64,000 nt of DNA. Origin: Debaryomyces hansenii CBS767 (lineage: Eukaryota > Ascomycota > Pichiomycetes > Serinales > Debaryomycetaceae). Below are positions 1 to 9,973 of the stretch, piece after piece. The stretch is from positions 1,240,001 through 1,304,000 of the forward strand of contig NC_006048.2 of assembly GCF_000006445.2 (NCBI RefSeq), given 5' to 3'. The notes under the pieces were generated by a model. That model was not told the origin of the DNA, did no database searches, and was given only the letters and a program-made list of their open reading frames with translations. A program made the translations under genes and the position numbers. Each line of letters opens with the position of its first letter. The first letter of the stretch is position 1.

Positions 1-76
1 TATATAGATAAGGCTTGGTAAATATACAATCGATAAGTATTTAAGTAAGATAACCAAACAATGTTTATTGGTAACT

Positions 77-1510
77 TCAATGAGCGAATAATCCATCTGA
101 ATTATCATCGTATTCATCATAATCATCATAGCTGTAGTCACTTCCAGATTCATCGTCAGAATCAGATTCACCGGAATCAACTGCAAACTCTTCTTCATCA
201 TCCTCAACAATACCTTCCAAAGAGAGACATAACAAAGTATCACCCTTTGAATGAGTACCCTTTGCAACCTCGAGACTCGATTCAACGTTACAATTGGTTA
301 ATCTCAGCTTAGAACGTATGATAACACCATTTCCTAATATACAATTTTCAAGCTGAACGTCATCTTCGATCGTGATATTATTTAAAATGAGACAGCCTGT
401 TAATTTAACTCTCTTTCCAATACTACAAGAAGAACCAACAATAGTTCTTTTAACATTTGTCTTTTCTCCAACAGACGTATTCTCTCCAATCGAGCAATCT
501 ATTCCAATATTAGCAGATGCTTTATCCTTAGGATGCGATGTCTGTTGCTGGTGCTGACCCTTAGCCATAGCTTGCAATTTCATAAAATGCCTGTTGGCTT
601 CCATCAATACTGGTGTATTATTAACCCTGAAAAAAGTAGCCTGATCAGGTAAAATGCAAAATCCCACAGTATCTTTGGGATCCGAGTGTTTCCAAGATCT
701 TCTGGATAAATCACGGATAACCTTGGTGATCGATCTATCGTGAAAATACGATTCTGTGCATTTGTCTTCCTGGTCAAACACGGCGAATATACGGTCCACT
801 GATCCAAAGAAAACTGAGCCATTCAATAACTTGGTACTAATTGTCGAATTAGGAAATTTCCAACACATCTGGGTTCTTATTTGTAACGTCTTGTGGAAAT
901 CAATATCCTCCTTGGAATAGATGTCCAAGAGTTGACATTGGCCGTCGGGCAAGTCAGAATAGATCGTATAGTTTTTAGGAAAAATCTTCGATTTCTTATC
1001 TTCTATATCAAGCTGATTTCTATAATAAACCATCAACCCAAGGTCCGATTCGTTTCTATTTCTGTACGCCTCGATCAATACTTGTGGAGGCAAGTTGGTT
1101 ATGAAATCGCACGGCAAGATCACAAAATGTGGATTCGTCTTCAACGCCGATGTCTTATACAAATGGTACAATACCTCACCACTAGAACTGCTGTCAAGCC
1201 CCAATATCTCCACCGACCGTGAGAACGAGCTGTCGTCATCATCGCCGTCCGCATCCTCCTTAGCCTTTTCCTTTTTACTCTTTTCGCTATTGTATTGATC
1301 TAACGCCTTTTGCACTTGTTCGCTAGAATCAGTGTCACATACCACTGTCACTTTCGGAAAGAATGCCTTTTCACACCATTCCAATACATAATCAATCATA
1401 GGTCTGTTCGCAATCGGTAAAAGCGCCTTGGGCATCCCCGTAGATCTCACCTGAGAAAATGGAGACAAGGCTTTACCCGATCCACACAAGATAACTGCAT
1501 GAAATTCCAT
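77..1510 (-). CDS. GCD1: eIF2B gamma subunit (Gcd1)
   Basis: Gamma subunit of eIF2B, the guanine-nucleotide exchange factor that recharges eIF2 in translation initiation; cytosolic. The 477-residue protein opens with a nucleotidyltransferase-like fold: AVILCGSGKALSPFS near residue 5 and the conserved PKALLPIANRPMIDYVLEWC around residues 27-46. The C-terminal third carries left-handed beta-helix (hexapeptide) repeats, visible as IGENTSVGEKTNVKRTIVGSSCSIG-type spacing around residues 335-400. It ends in a very acidic D/E/S-rich tail of about 45 residues finishing DGLFAH. The family member in S. cerevisiae is longer (about 580 residues), mainly through insertions. Start chosen at the first ATG, directly before the conserved fold. 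Divergent from RPT4 across 284 bp. Identification is by recognised family motifs. Confidence 0.93.
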   Translation of the reverse strand: MEFHAVILCGSGKALSPFSQVRSTGMPKALLPIANRPMIDYVLEWCEKAFFPKVTVVCDTDSSEQVQKALDQYNSEKSKKEKAKEDADGDDDDSSFSRSVEILGLDSSSSGEVLYHLYKTSALKTNPHFVILPCDFITNLPPQVLIEAYRNRNESDLGLMVYYRNQLDIEDKKSKIFPKNYTIYSDLPDGQCQLLDIYSKEDIDFHKTLQIRTQMCWKFPNSTISTKLLNGSVFFGSVDRIFAVFDQEDKCTESYFHDRSITKVIRDLSRRSWKHSDPKDTVGFCILPDQATFFRVNNTPVLMEANRHFMKLQAMAKGQHQQQTSHPKDKASANIGIDCSIGENTSVGEKTNVKRTIVGSSCSIGKRVKLTGCLILNNITIEDDVQLENCILGNGVIIRSKLRLTNCNVESSLEVAKGTHSKGDTLLCLSLEGIVEDDEEEFAVDSGESDSDDESGSDYSYDDYDEYDDNSDGLFAH

Positions 1511-1610
1511 CGTTTATAATCCTTAACTACGATATACAGCTCCCAATGGTCCTTTCTTGTTAATGCTATAGTTGACATTCATAAATTTTTCTCTCTTCAA
1601 ACTTTTCACG

Positions 1611-1619
1611 TGAGGCAAA
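1611..1619 (+). promoter_or_regulatory. PACE-like (Rpn4-type) proteasome element upstream of RPT4
   Basis: TGAGGCAAA matches 7 of 9 positions of the Rpn4 proteasome-associated control element GGTGGCAAA and keeps its GGCAAA core. It overlaps a CACGTG E-box at 1607-1612 and lies about 176 bp before the RPT4 start. The assignment to Rpn4 is inferred from the downstream gene being a proteasome subunit. Confidence 0.4.
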
Positions 1620-1794
1620 TTTGGTAGTGCGACGAAATACAAAAACCTTCAACTATGTTTGCCACTGCTTAGGGTATAGAAGAGATAGGAACAGGTTTTT
1701 AGAGTGTAATAAAGGTTAAAACAGACCAATTAATATCACAATTTATACCATTGTAATAGAATCTCAATAATATCGTCTACAAATATCGATAATA

Positions 1795-3042
1795 ATGAGT
1801 GCCGAAGAAAATGATCCACTTTTGACCGCATTGAATGCTGATGGACAACAAAACGATACAACGGCGGAATCGGCCGATCCCGAGAGAGAAAGGGCATTGT
1901 CCAAGTTCAAGGATAAGTTGATTGAGCATAGGAAGTGGGATGCTAGGTTAAAGGAGTTAAGGTTGAGCATACGAGACTTGGATTCAGATTATGATAAGAC
2001 AGAGAACGATATAAAAGCGTTGCAATCGGTCGGGCAAATCATTGGGGAAGTGTTAAAGCAATTAGACGACGAGAGGTTTATTGTCAAGGCATCGAGCGGA
2101 CCTCGTTATATTGTTGGATGTCGTAACACTATCAAGAAGGAGAGCTTGAAAAACGGGGTGAGAGTGTCGTTGGACATGACTACGTTGACGATTATGAGAA
2201 TCTTGCCTAGAGAAGTCGATCCTTTGGTCTATAATATGACAACCTTCGAACCGGGTGAAATTTCGTTCAATGGAATTGGTGGTTTAACCGACCAGATCAG
2301 AGAGTTGCGTGAGGTTATTGAATTGCCATTGAAGAATCCAGAGTTGTTCACAAGAGTGGGTATTAAATCGCCAAAGGGTGTATTATTATATGGACCTCCA
2401 GGTACGGGTAAAACATTGTTGGCAAAGGCAGTTGCTGCTACAATTGGTGCTAACTTTATATTCTCGCCTGCATCAGCAATTGTCGATAAGTATATTGGTG
2501 AATCTGCGAGATTGATTAGAGAAATGTTTGCATACGCTAAGGAGCACGAACCTTGTATTATTTTCATGGATGAAGTTGATGCCATTGGTGGTCGTAGATT
2601 CAGTGAGGGTACCTCTGCTGATCGTGAAATTCAAAGAACCTTGATGGAATTATTAAATCAAATGGATGGATTTGACACGCTTGGTCAAACAAAGGTTATT
2701 ATGGCCACTAATAGACCAGATACATTAGATCCTGCATTGTTGAGAGCTGGAAGACTTGACAGAAAAATTGAAATCGGCTTGCCTAATGAAGCCGGTAGAT
2801 TGGAAATTTTCAAGATTCATACTACTAAAGTTGCTAAGCAAGGTGAGTTTGATTTTGAAGCTGTGGTCAAAATGAGTGATGGATTTAATGGTGCAGATAT
2901 TAGAAATGTCATTACTGAAGCTGGTTTCTTCGCTATCAGAGAGGAAAGAGATTATATTCTTCAAAACGACTTAATGAAGGCGGCTAGAAAGGTTGCAGAC
3001 GTGAAGAAATTAGAAGGTAAAATAGATTACGAAAAGTTATAG
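1795..3042 (+). CDS. RPT4: 26S proteasome regulatory ATPase Rpt4
   Basis: One of the six AAA ATPases of the 19S base, which unfold ubiquitinated substrates and feed them to the 20S core. The 415 residues comprise an N-terminal coiled coil (about 30-80), an OB domain (about 85-145) and the AAA domain. Walker A GPPGTGKT is at about 200-207, Walker B IIFMDE near 255-260, and the second region of homology has the arginine-finger segment [10 protein letters not shown] near 315-325. Coiled-coil and OB sequences ([31 protein letters not shown]) point to Rpt4 rather than Rpt1, 2, 3, 5 or 6. Full length for the family and without introns. No in-frame CTG codon. The upstream region has a PACE-like site. 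Confidence 0.95.
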   Translation: MSAEENDPLLTALNADGQQNDTTAESADPERERALSKFKDKLIEHRKWDARLKELRLSIRDLDSDYDKTENDIKALQSVGQIIGEVLKQLDDERFIVKASSGPRYIVGCRNTIKKESLKNGVRVSLDMTTLTIMRILPREVDPLVYNMTTFEPGEISFNGIGGLTDQIRELREVIELPLKNPELFTRVGIKSPKGVLLYGPPGTGKTLLAKAVAATIGANFIFSPASAIVDKYIGESARLIREMFAYAKEHEPCIIFMDEVDAIGGRRFSEGTSADREIQRTLMELLNQMDGFDTLGQTKVIMATNRPDTLDPALLRAGRLDRKIEIGLPNEAGRLEIFKIHTTKVAKQGEFDFEAVVKMSDGFNGADIRNVITEAGFFAIREERDYILQNDLMKAARKVADVKKLEGKIDYEKL

Positions 3043-3232
3043 GTTAATATGTCATATATCTATTTAAGCAGTTTCTGACAATTATAATACACATAATGAT
3101 CAATTAACGATCACTACGAAATTTCTTCAATTTATAGTAGTTTCTTTAGATGAGTATATACATGAAAATCCTATGTTATATAATAGTTACATACAAATAT
3201 TTTGTATTGTGTTGAAATTAATGAAGGGATTT

Positions 3233-4219
3233 TTAGATTGCTTGGTTGTGAAGTTTCTTTTGCTTCTCGAGTTCAGCGTCTTCAATATTCTTCATAGTTT
3301 TAGCAAAGTCTGGAATCTTGGATTCAGATAAGGCATCCAAGTGAGCAAGTAAGGATGGATTATCAATCTTGTTGACGTGATCAGCCATTCTGGAACCAAT
3401 GAAATCTTGTATTTCTTCAGACAAATTCTTGTACACCTTCTTAGGCTCAGTTGCTTTCTTAGCCAAGTAAATCTTTTGTTCATCTGATAATGGCATATCT
3501 GGAGCATTAACCTTTCTGGCTTGAGCTTCACTGAGCACACGCTTCTTATGTTTAGAGTATGGGTTTCTTAATTGTAATAATGCGTCAGTTGGTACTGGTG
3601 GTTTAGCAATAGACTGTAACTCATAAGTTCTTTCAAAAGCCGCTTGCTGACTTGTAGATAAATGATCATCCTTAGGATCTTGTGGAGGGTTTGGCCATGG
3701 TATTTCTATAGAATCATGATTTTTCACGAATCTCTTTGGTAACCATCTCCTGTATCTTTCGTCATAATATTTTTCTTTGTAAACAACGTCGTCAGCGACA
3801 ACGTAGTAAACCTTTCCATTCTCGTCTTTGTCTTTGGCAGCAAGTTTTATATGTTCACGCTTGACATATTCTGGGTAGTCAATGAGATGACTCGACTGGT
3901 GCTCAACCCAGTTTTGCTTTGGAAGAAGCTTTTTGGAAGTGACATCTGCCAATAAAAATGAGTTCATTTCTGGAGAATATTGGAAAATGGTAGAGACTGT
4001 TCCCTTCTTTTCTCCTTCAGTAATATAGGCAAGGTCACCATTAGCAAATCCGATCTGTTCAAGCTTGGTTTTTCTTTCCCACTTTGCGAGAGGCCATTCC
4101 TTGGTCTCAAAGGTTGGCAAGGTGTATTTATTAGTCTTTGCTAAGTAAACATCACGAAGAGCCTTAGGGTAATTTTCGACTTCCCTTTGAAATCTCTTCT
4201 TAGCCGTATTCCAAGACAT
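3233..4219 (-). CDS. MRPL40: Mitochondrial large-subunit ribosomal protein uL24m
   Basis: Mitochondrial 54S ribosomal protein of the L24 (KOW) family, 328 residues. The KOW-like segment is FANGDLAYITEGEKKGTVST near residues 58-77. The long C-terminal extension has the basic, proline-containing pattern of fungal Mrpl40, including KRFVKNHDSIEIPWPNPP and a lysine-rich tail. It probably acts in the mitochondrial matrix; the N-terminus MSWNTAKKRFQREVENYPK is basic and could serve as a targeting signal. Convergent with RPT4 (about 190 bp between stops). The call rests on recognised similarity to yeast Mrpl40. Confidence 0.85.
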   Translation of the reverse strand: MSWNTAKKRFQREVENYPKALRDVYLAKTNKYTLPTFETKEWPLAKWERKTKLEQIGFANGDLAYITEGEKKGTVSTIFQYSPEMNSFLLADVTSKKLLPKQNWVEHQSSHLIDYPEYVKREHIKLAAKDKDENGKVYYVVADDVVYKEKYYDERYRRWLPKRFVKNHDSIEIPWPNPPQDPKDDHLSTSQQAAFERTYELQSIAKPPVPTDALLQLRNPYSKHKKRVLSEAQARKVNAPDMPLSDEQKIYLAKKATEPKKVYKNLSEEIQDFIGSRMADHVNKIDNPSLLAHLDALSESKIPDFAKTMKNIEDAELEKQKKLHNQAI

Positions 4220-4512
4220 ATCTAATCTATATTAAACGTTGAACAACTGTTGATCTTCTTAATACACCGGTGAAAAAGTGAAAATTTAACGAAATTTTGA
4301 AAAATTACGCTCAGGACTATATACAGGAATATGAATTACTAGTCAGTAAGAACTAAGAAACATAAGTCAGTACTTACGATATGACCTCCTGTTTCCTCTA
4401 CGAGTAAAGAGCATTTATGTAAACAAATTAATATATTAATATACAAAATTGAAGGTTTTTCGTATAAAACCTCCAGATTAAACGCAAATCACTGTTAAGA
4501 GTGCTATTTATA

Positions 4513-5260
4513 CTATTCTGTACAAATATTAATGAATTCCTGTTCATTGACTATGGTAAAAGGTTAGTATTCTTGTTCATGATTCTAGACATGCTTGTTT
4601 CAGTAATTTGAATTATACATACTCTCTCCATCTTCATCTAGATCAAATTCGTCAATCATAGCTCTCAATTCGTCATCGGTTAAATTCTCTCCTAATTCCT
4701 TGGCCACTCTTCTTAAGTTTCTTAAACTAATTTTTCCCGTACCATCATCGTCGAACAACTTGAAGGCTCTACGTATTTCGTCCAATGGGTCCCTATTCAC
4801 AATTTTTTCGCCGACTATAAAAAAAAGTTAGTACCGCTCTAAATGTAAGTCAATGATCTTCAAAACAGTCCGTAAACTACCAATGCCAAATTATTCTACC
4901 TCAAATATACATACCTGCCTGGAAAAAGTTTTCGTACGTGATTAAATTCCTGTCATCTGTGTCATATTCGTGGATAATATCCAACACTTCTCTTTTTGAC
5001 AATTCAAAACCTAACGCTCTGAACGCCACTTTTAACTCATGGTAATCTAAACAGCCATCGTTGTTCATATCAAAAAGAGAGAAAGCTTCCCTTATTTCTT
5101 GTTTCTGTTCATTTAACAACTCAAGTTTTAAGTTCCCCAATGCTCGTTTCTGATTATTAGAAGCGTTCCCTGGGGTAGATATTGATGTATTGCTTTGATG
5201 TGACATTCCTGAATTGTTCGGATATTGCTCGTGGACTTGTTTCCTATTAATAAAGGACAT
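4513..5260 (-). CDS. CDC31: Centrin Cdc31 (two introns)
   Basis: Calmodulin-like EF-hand protein of the spindle-pole-body half-bridge; also a partner of Sac3 in mRNA export. Exons on the minus strand are 4915-5260, 4623-4814 and 4513-4550. Intron 1 (4815-4914) and intron 2 (4551-4622) both start GTATGT, contain TACTAAC and end TAG. Splicing restores the frame and gives 191 residues. The joins read [18 protein letters not shown] and [17 protein letters not shown], both matching the expected centrin sequence. EF-hands are visible at [36 protein letters not shown] and DLDEDGEINEQE; the second is the least canonical. The N-terminal 45 or so residues are a variable S/N/Q-rich extension. The last exon encodes only 12 residues and the stop. 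Confidence 0.93.
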
Positions 5261-5400
5261 ATAGTATCACTTTGACGACAAATGTATTAGTTTTAGTGCT
5301 TGTTTATCACCATCGTTTGATTCTCGCGTAGATCGAGATCGCGTAAAAAATCCACAAATAATTTGTTATAATTAAATGCGTTAGGTTATTCCTGCAACTC

Positions 5401-8310
5401 ATGGAAGAATTGTCAATAAACCAACAGGTTTTTGTTAAAGATGACCCAGGGATTATACGGTTTATTGGACAAACTCAATTCGCTTCAGGAAAATGGATTG
5501 GAGTTGAGCTTCAACGTGCCAACGGGAAGAATGATGGATCAGTGAACGATATACGATATTTCGAATGTGAAAAAAAGGATGGAAACTACGGGGTATTTGT
5601 TAGGCAGTCATTAATAAGTTCGAGCTCGTTGCAAAAATCGAAAGCCACGGATACTCTGAATCTTGAAAATATTATCAATAAGTTGCAAGATAAGCTAAGA
5701 AATGCCAATGAAGAGGCCAAGGAGCTCAAAAGGAAAATTGAACAACTTAAAGAAGAAGTAATACAACATCAGAATGCTACTCAATCCGTAGAATCCAAAT
5801 TGGAGATGGTGACAACAGACAAAGAATTTCTTGAGGAGTCGAATCACAAGGTAAATCAAGCATTGGACGAGTTGCAACTGAAATATGAGGACTTGAGAAC
5901 GGATTTTCAAATCATGCTGGAAGAAGTACAACTAAATAATCAAATAGAACAGGAAATAATAGCTCTGATGGAACATTCGAATGCCAATGAAGTAGATATC
6001 CAAATTATTCTCCTGCGAAACAAGCTGTTGGAGATTGCCCTTACAAGTCTTCAAAAATTATCGGCTGAAAATGAATTGAATCTTAAGAAAGAAATCCATG
6101 ACCTAAATCAAAGATTAGTTTTAAATGAAAAAGAAATTGGTTCTCACGATCAGCTTCTTCGAAACATATCGGTTGCCCAAGAGACAATTGACTCGTTACA
6201 AAGTCAGTTAGATTCGGCATTGCAACTGGAAAAGATGATTGAGCATTTAAACATAGAGAACGATAGTCTTAATTCGAAAGTTTCAAGTCTTACAAAAACA
6301 GTCGACGAGTTGACCGAATTGCATGAATTAGATAAGAGTCTCGAAGAAAACCAAGCACTAGTTGAAAAAGAGTTGCGAAAGGATATTTATAACTTATCTT
6401 CTAAAATAATGAATAATGAAATAGTGATTCAGGATCTTGATCGAAAGAATAAGTATATGGAGTCAAAAATTTCCGAATTCAAAAAGAGATCCAATAATAA
6501 TGTAAGCGATGATGAGAATTTAGAAGACTTGCAAATACAATTAGAAGCATTACAACTTGAATTCAAGAAGGCTCAAGCTTCTAATGAATCTTATAGAATA
6601 ACACATGATTTGATTAATTCAAAACTAGAAATATTGCAGGAAAACATGCACTTACCAAATGCTACATATACGACAGTTCTTAAAATTCTTCTTTTAATAA
6701 AGATAGTTGTATCCTCAATATCTGTGGTCAATAATATCGTTACAATGGCTATTGACAAGGGTGCTACGTATAGGAAAAGCATATTATTTACTGTCACAAA
6801 TCGTTTCTACACATTGAAGAGCTTTTTACAAAATGTGTCTGCTTTATGGGAATTTAATTATGGTCATGAAACGTACACATCTGTTGAAGATAAATTTTAT
6901 AAGAAGGTCTCGGATTTACAATTAAAGATAGATAACTCTACAACATATTTGAAGGAAGGAGATTATGAAGGCATTAATACTGATTACATTCACGACTTCT
7001 TATTAGAAACCATTGAGCTAATGGATTTAAAATTTGAAGAAGAGGAGACAGGCGTATATTTCCTAAACGCTTCTTGTTCCAAGTTTCTCTTAGAGTCATT
7101 TCAAAATGAAGCTAGCATATGCATCAAAATCGTTAATATTCTAAAAGGTTTTCTTGATACTTCTCATGGTATAAAAGAAGAGAATATACCATCAATTGAG
7201 CAATTGGATAAAATATCTTCCACAAGCTTGAGACAGGAAACAAAGTTTGACCAACTTATACTTGAATTAAATGATGCATTCAGTAATGGTAAAAGTATAA
7301 ATATTTCAATGCTGTCAATGCCGCATTTTTCCTCCTCATTAGCAGAATTGAACTCTCCTATTGGTTTATTGCTGAATATTTTAGCACAGATCGAAGTAGA
7401 AAGTCGCTTAAATAAGAGTTCGGTTTCTATTGATGCACTGTTGGTGAAGAATATCTTTGAGAATAAGGAAGTTGGATCTAACTCAAAATTCACCTCATTA
7501 CTAGAAATTTTGAAACGTAGAGATTGTTTTATGGAGTTGCAAGTAATAGATAATCATCGTATACTTCCAGGAATATATTCTTTGCTTGATGGTAATCATA
7601 TTGCATTAGATGTAAACACAACAAAGAATGATGCGGAAGAAGAGCTCAAACTCATAAAACCAAAATATGCTGGCATATCTACCAAACTCTTTGAAAAGGA
7701 AAAAATTATTCAAGAATTGCAGCTAAATATAAAGTTTTTACAAAACAGTATGGAATCAACTTCTGTTAAAAATAAAGAATACATTCAGAATCTTAAAATT
7801 GAACTAGACCAAATAAAGGATAAGAATGAAGAATCACATCAAAAATATCAAGATCTATTGGAAGCTAATCAAAAATTAGAATTAGAAATAGAAGAGCTAC
7901 TTGGGTCCCCTCTGATTATAGAAGGTGGGGGTATTTTCAAAAAGTTCGCCAATTTAGAAACTGAAAATCAGCACAATGCTAACATGGCTTTGCTTGATGA
8001 AATTATGGTCCTAAGAAAGCTATTGAAGTATAATTCTACTAATCAGGAGAGTAGAAAAGATCCAAGCCTGGATTGGCTAGAACAACCACTAGTAACCAAG
8101 TTTAAGACGAAAAACTCATTAGATGTTGCATTAGGGTTTGAACGGAATTCTTCATATCTCAGAGATATCTCTAAAAATATAAAACTTGTTAATATTTCTA
8201 ATAATTCCACACTATGGAGACCTAAAGCTACTATGCCGAAGTATATGGCTTTGACGCTAGAAGAAAAGGCTACTAATTACTTTGAACAGAGGAGCCTTAC
8301 GCTCTCTTAA
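5401..8310 (+). CDS. NIP100: Dynactin p150-Glued homologue (Nip100-like)
   Basis: Large dynactin subunit that supports dynein in moving the spindle into the bud neck. The 969 residues start with a CAP-Gly microtubule-binding domain (about 5-70): FIGQTQFASGKWIGVEL, then GKNDGSVNDIRYFECEKKDGNYGVFVR, a close variant of the GKNDG signature. A long coiled coil follows (about 80-420), then a less charged region (about 430-690) and a second coiled coil (about 745-830). This architecture and length fit Nip100; Bik1/CLIP-170 is much shorter with a zinc knuckle, and tubulin cofactors have different domains. In-frame CTG codons are fairly frequent, as expected for a weakly expressed gene. Convergent with SPT14, 39 bp apart across an (AT)n run. 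Confidence 0.82.
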   Translation: MEELSINQQVFVKDDPGIIRFIGQTQFASGKWIGVELQRANGKNDGSVNDIRYFECEKKDGNYGVFVRQSLISSSSLQKSKATDTLNLENIINKLQDKLRNANEEAKELKRKIEQLKEEVIQHQNATQSVESKLEMVTTDKEFLEESNHKVNQALDELQLKYEDLRTDFQIMLEEVQLNNQIEQEIIALMEHSNANEVDIQIILLRNKLLEIALTSLQKLSAENELNLKKEIHDLNQRLVLNEKEIGSHDQLLRNISVAQETIDSLQSQLDSALQLEKMIEHLNIENDSLNSKVSSLTKTVDELTELHELDKSLEENQALVEKELRKDIYNLSSKIMNNEIVIQDLDRKNKYMESKISEFKKRSNNNVSDDENLEDLQIQLEALQLEFKKAQASNESYRITHDLINSKLEILQENMHLPNATYTTVLKILLLIKIVVSSISVVNNIVTMAIDKGATYRKSILFTVTNRFYTLKSFLQNVSALWEFNYGHETYTSVEDKFYKKVSDLQLKIDNSTTYLKEGDYEGINTDYIHDFLLETIELMDLKFEEEETGVYFLNASCSKFLLESFQNEASICIKIVNILKGFLDTSHGIKEENIPSIEQLDKISSTSLRQETKFDQLILELNDAFSNGKSINISMLSMPHFSSSLAELNSPIGLLLNILAQIEVESRLNKSSVSIDALLVKNIFENKEVGSNSKFTSLLEILKRRDCFMELQVIDNHRILPGIYSLLDGNHIALDVNTTKNDAEEELKLIKPKYAGISTKLFEKEKIIQELQLNIKFLQNSMESTSVKNKEYIQNLKIELDQIKDKNEESHQKYQDLLEANQKLELEIEELLGSPLIIEGGGIFKKFANLETENQHNANMALLDEIMVLRKLLKYNSTNQESRKDPSLDWLEQPLVTKFKTKNSLDVALGFERNSSYLRDISKNIKLVNISNNSTLWRPKATMPKYMALTLEEKATNYFEQRSLTLS

Positions 8311-8349
8311 TTATCGTCATTATCATCATTAAATTAATATATATATATA

Positions 8350-9714
8350 TTATTTACAGTAATCAACAGCTGCCCTTGTATCAGTTATTTCTTCATCGTG
8401 CGAATTCACCTTCTTAGTTTTCTTTGGCCATTTTGTTGCTTTGTCAATATGATCGGCTGGATAAAAGTATTCCAACATTAAATAAAATACAATATCCAAA
8501 ACAACACATAAGACAAACAATTTGCCGGCAATTATACCACAGCAATGATATTTCTGTAGTCTTTGTACCAATGGCTGATTTAATTTTTTTAAATCCAAAG
8601 AATTGTAAACGTTCTCAGTTCTACATGCAATATTCTTCCAACTATACATTCTTGATACCTCATCAAAAAACGTCGATGTGTCAATATCACCAGATTCAAT
8701 CAAGTTCACTGCCTTTAATGTTGCTGCTACCAAAGAGTTTTCCTCGGGATCCGCAAAACTTGTCATATGGCTAGGCAAGACTTCAGGTATTCCACCAACT
8801 TTTGTAGTAACTACAAACAATCCACATGAAGCAGCTTCCACGATCACAGTACCAAACGCTTCTGTTAGAGAAGGATGTAAGTATATATCGCCTTGTACCA
8901 TTACGTCTCTAACTTCCTCATGCTTTACGGCTCCAATTAACGTAACTCTTTCTTGTAAGTAATACTTTTCACGCATTTGCTCCAAATCAAGAAACTTAGG
9001 TCCATCCCCTGCAATCAAAAACCTTACTTCCGGTTTCTGTGCACAAATAGTAGGAATAATTGCAGTTAAGAGATCAGCACCTTTATTCGGGAACAATCTA
9101 GATATCACCACAATTGTAATATTCTTTCTTAACGATTTCTTTTCTGGCTCTAATGGCGAAAAGTCTTTTGCAATAACAGCATTCGGTATTACTGAAACAT
9201 TTAAAGGATCTAAAGATGCTCTTAACACGGTGTTCTCTTTGCATGTATGTGACACACAGATAACGTGTCCCACATCACTTAATGTAAATTTCAACAATTT
9301 ATTCCCCACAACTGATGTAATGTTTGCAAATCCGTACAAAGAATGATCAGTGAACACAGTCTTTAATCCCATTGTACGTGCATGAAGAATTGCTTCACCA
9401 CAAATAGTTGATAATGATCCATGTCCATGTACAATATCAATCTGCTCCCGGATGAAAATATTTCGTATTATTGGCAATATCAGAAATACAGTCGGAATAG
9501 CCGAACTTCTGTAAACAACATAAAAAGGAACGTAATACACTTTCAATCCATTAGTTAAAGTTCGAATTCCATTTCTTGACCCATAGTCATGAGTAATGAT
9601 TATAACTGAATGTCCCATATCTATTAGTTTTTGGGATAAATGATACACATGAAATTCTACCCCCCCAGGCTGAGGGTAGAAGAAGTCACTGATCATCGCA
9701 ATATTATACCCCAT
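8350..9714 (-). CDS. SPT14: GPI GlcNAc-transferase catalytic subunit (PIG-A/Gpi3)
   Basis: Catalytic subunit that transfers GlcNAc from UDP-GlcNAc to phosphatidylinositol, the first step of GPI-anchor synthesis on the cytosolic face of the ER. The 454 residues are a GT4-type glycosyltransferase: MISDFFYPQPGGVEFHVYHL at 7-26, VFTDHSLYGF around 118-127, VSVIPNAV around 172-179, VVISRLFPNKGADLL around 203-217 and the nucleotide-sugar motif LHPSLTEAFGTVIVEAASCG around 277-296. A single C-terminal membrane segment lies near 400-425 (GIIAGKLFVLCVVLDIVFYL), as in PIG-A. Full length and intronless. An in-frame CTG (complement of 9481-9483) falls where human PIG-A and yeast Spt14 have polar or small residues. 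Confidence 0.93.
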   Translation of the reverse strand: MGYNIAMISDFFYPQPGGVEFHVYHLSQKLIDMGHSVIIITHDYGSRNGIRTLTNGLKVYYVPFYVVYRSSAIPTVFLILPIIRNIFIREQIDIVHGHGSLSTICGEAILHARTMGLKTVFTDHSLYGFANITSVVGNKLLKFTLSDVGHVICVSHTCKENTVLRASLDPLNVSVIPNAVIAKDFSPLEPEKKSLRKNITIVVISRLFPNKGADLLTAIIPTICAQKPEVRFLIAGDGPKFLDLEQMREKYYLQERVTLIGAVKHEEVRDVMVQGDIYLHPSLTEAFGTVIVEAASCGLFVVTTKVGGIPEVLPSHMTSFADPEENSLVAATLKAVNLIESGDIDTSTFFDEVSRMYSWKNIACRTENVYNSLDLKKLNQPLVQRLQKYHCCGIIAGKLFVLCVVLDIVFYLMLEYFYPADHIDKATKWPKKTKKVNSHDEEITDTRAAVDYCK

Positions 9715-9973
9715 TATATACTCTCTATTATTTAATATACCATTGATAGCCAGTGGATCAAAAGAATTCTACTATTTTACATTCATTTTCGCTCGCGATG
9801 TACGGCTACAGAGTCAGCCATAATCATTATCGTAAATTGTATATAACACAATGAGATAGATCTTTGTATGGAATTGAAAGATAGAGATCAATTACAAACG
9901 GCGAGAAACTATATAGTTTTAGTAACCTATCGACGATGAATTGTGAACTATAATTTATTGATATACATTCTAT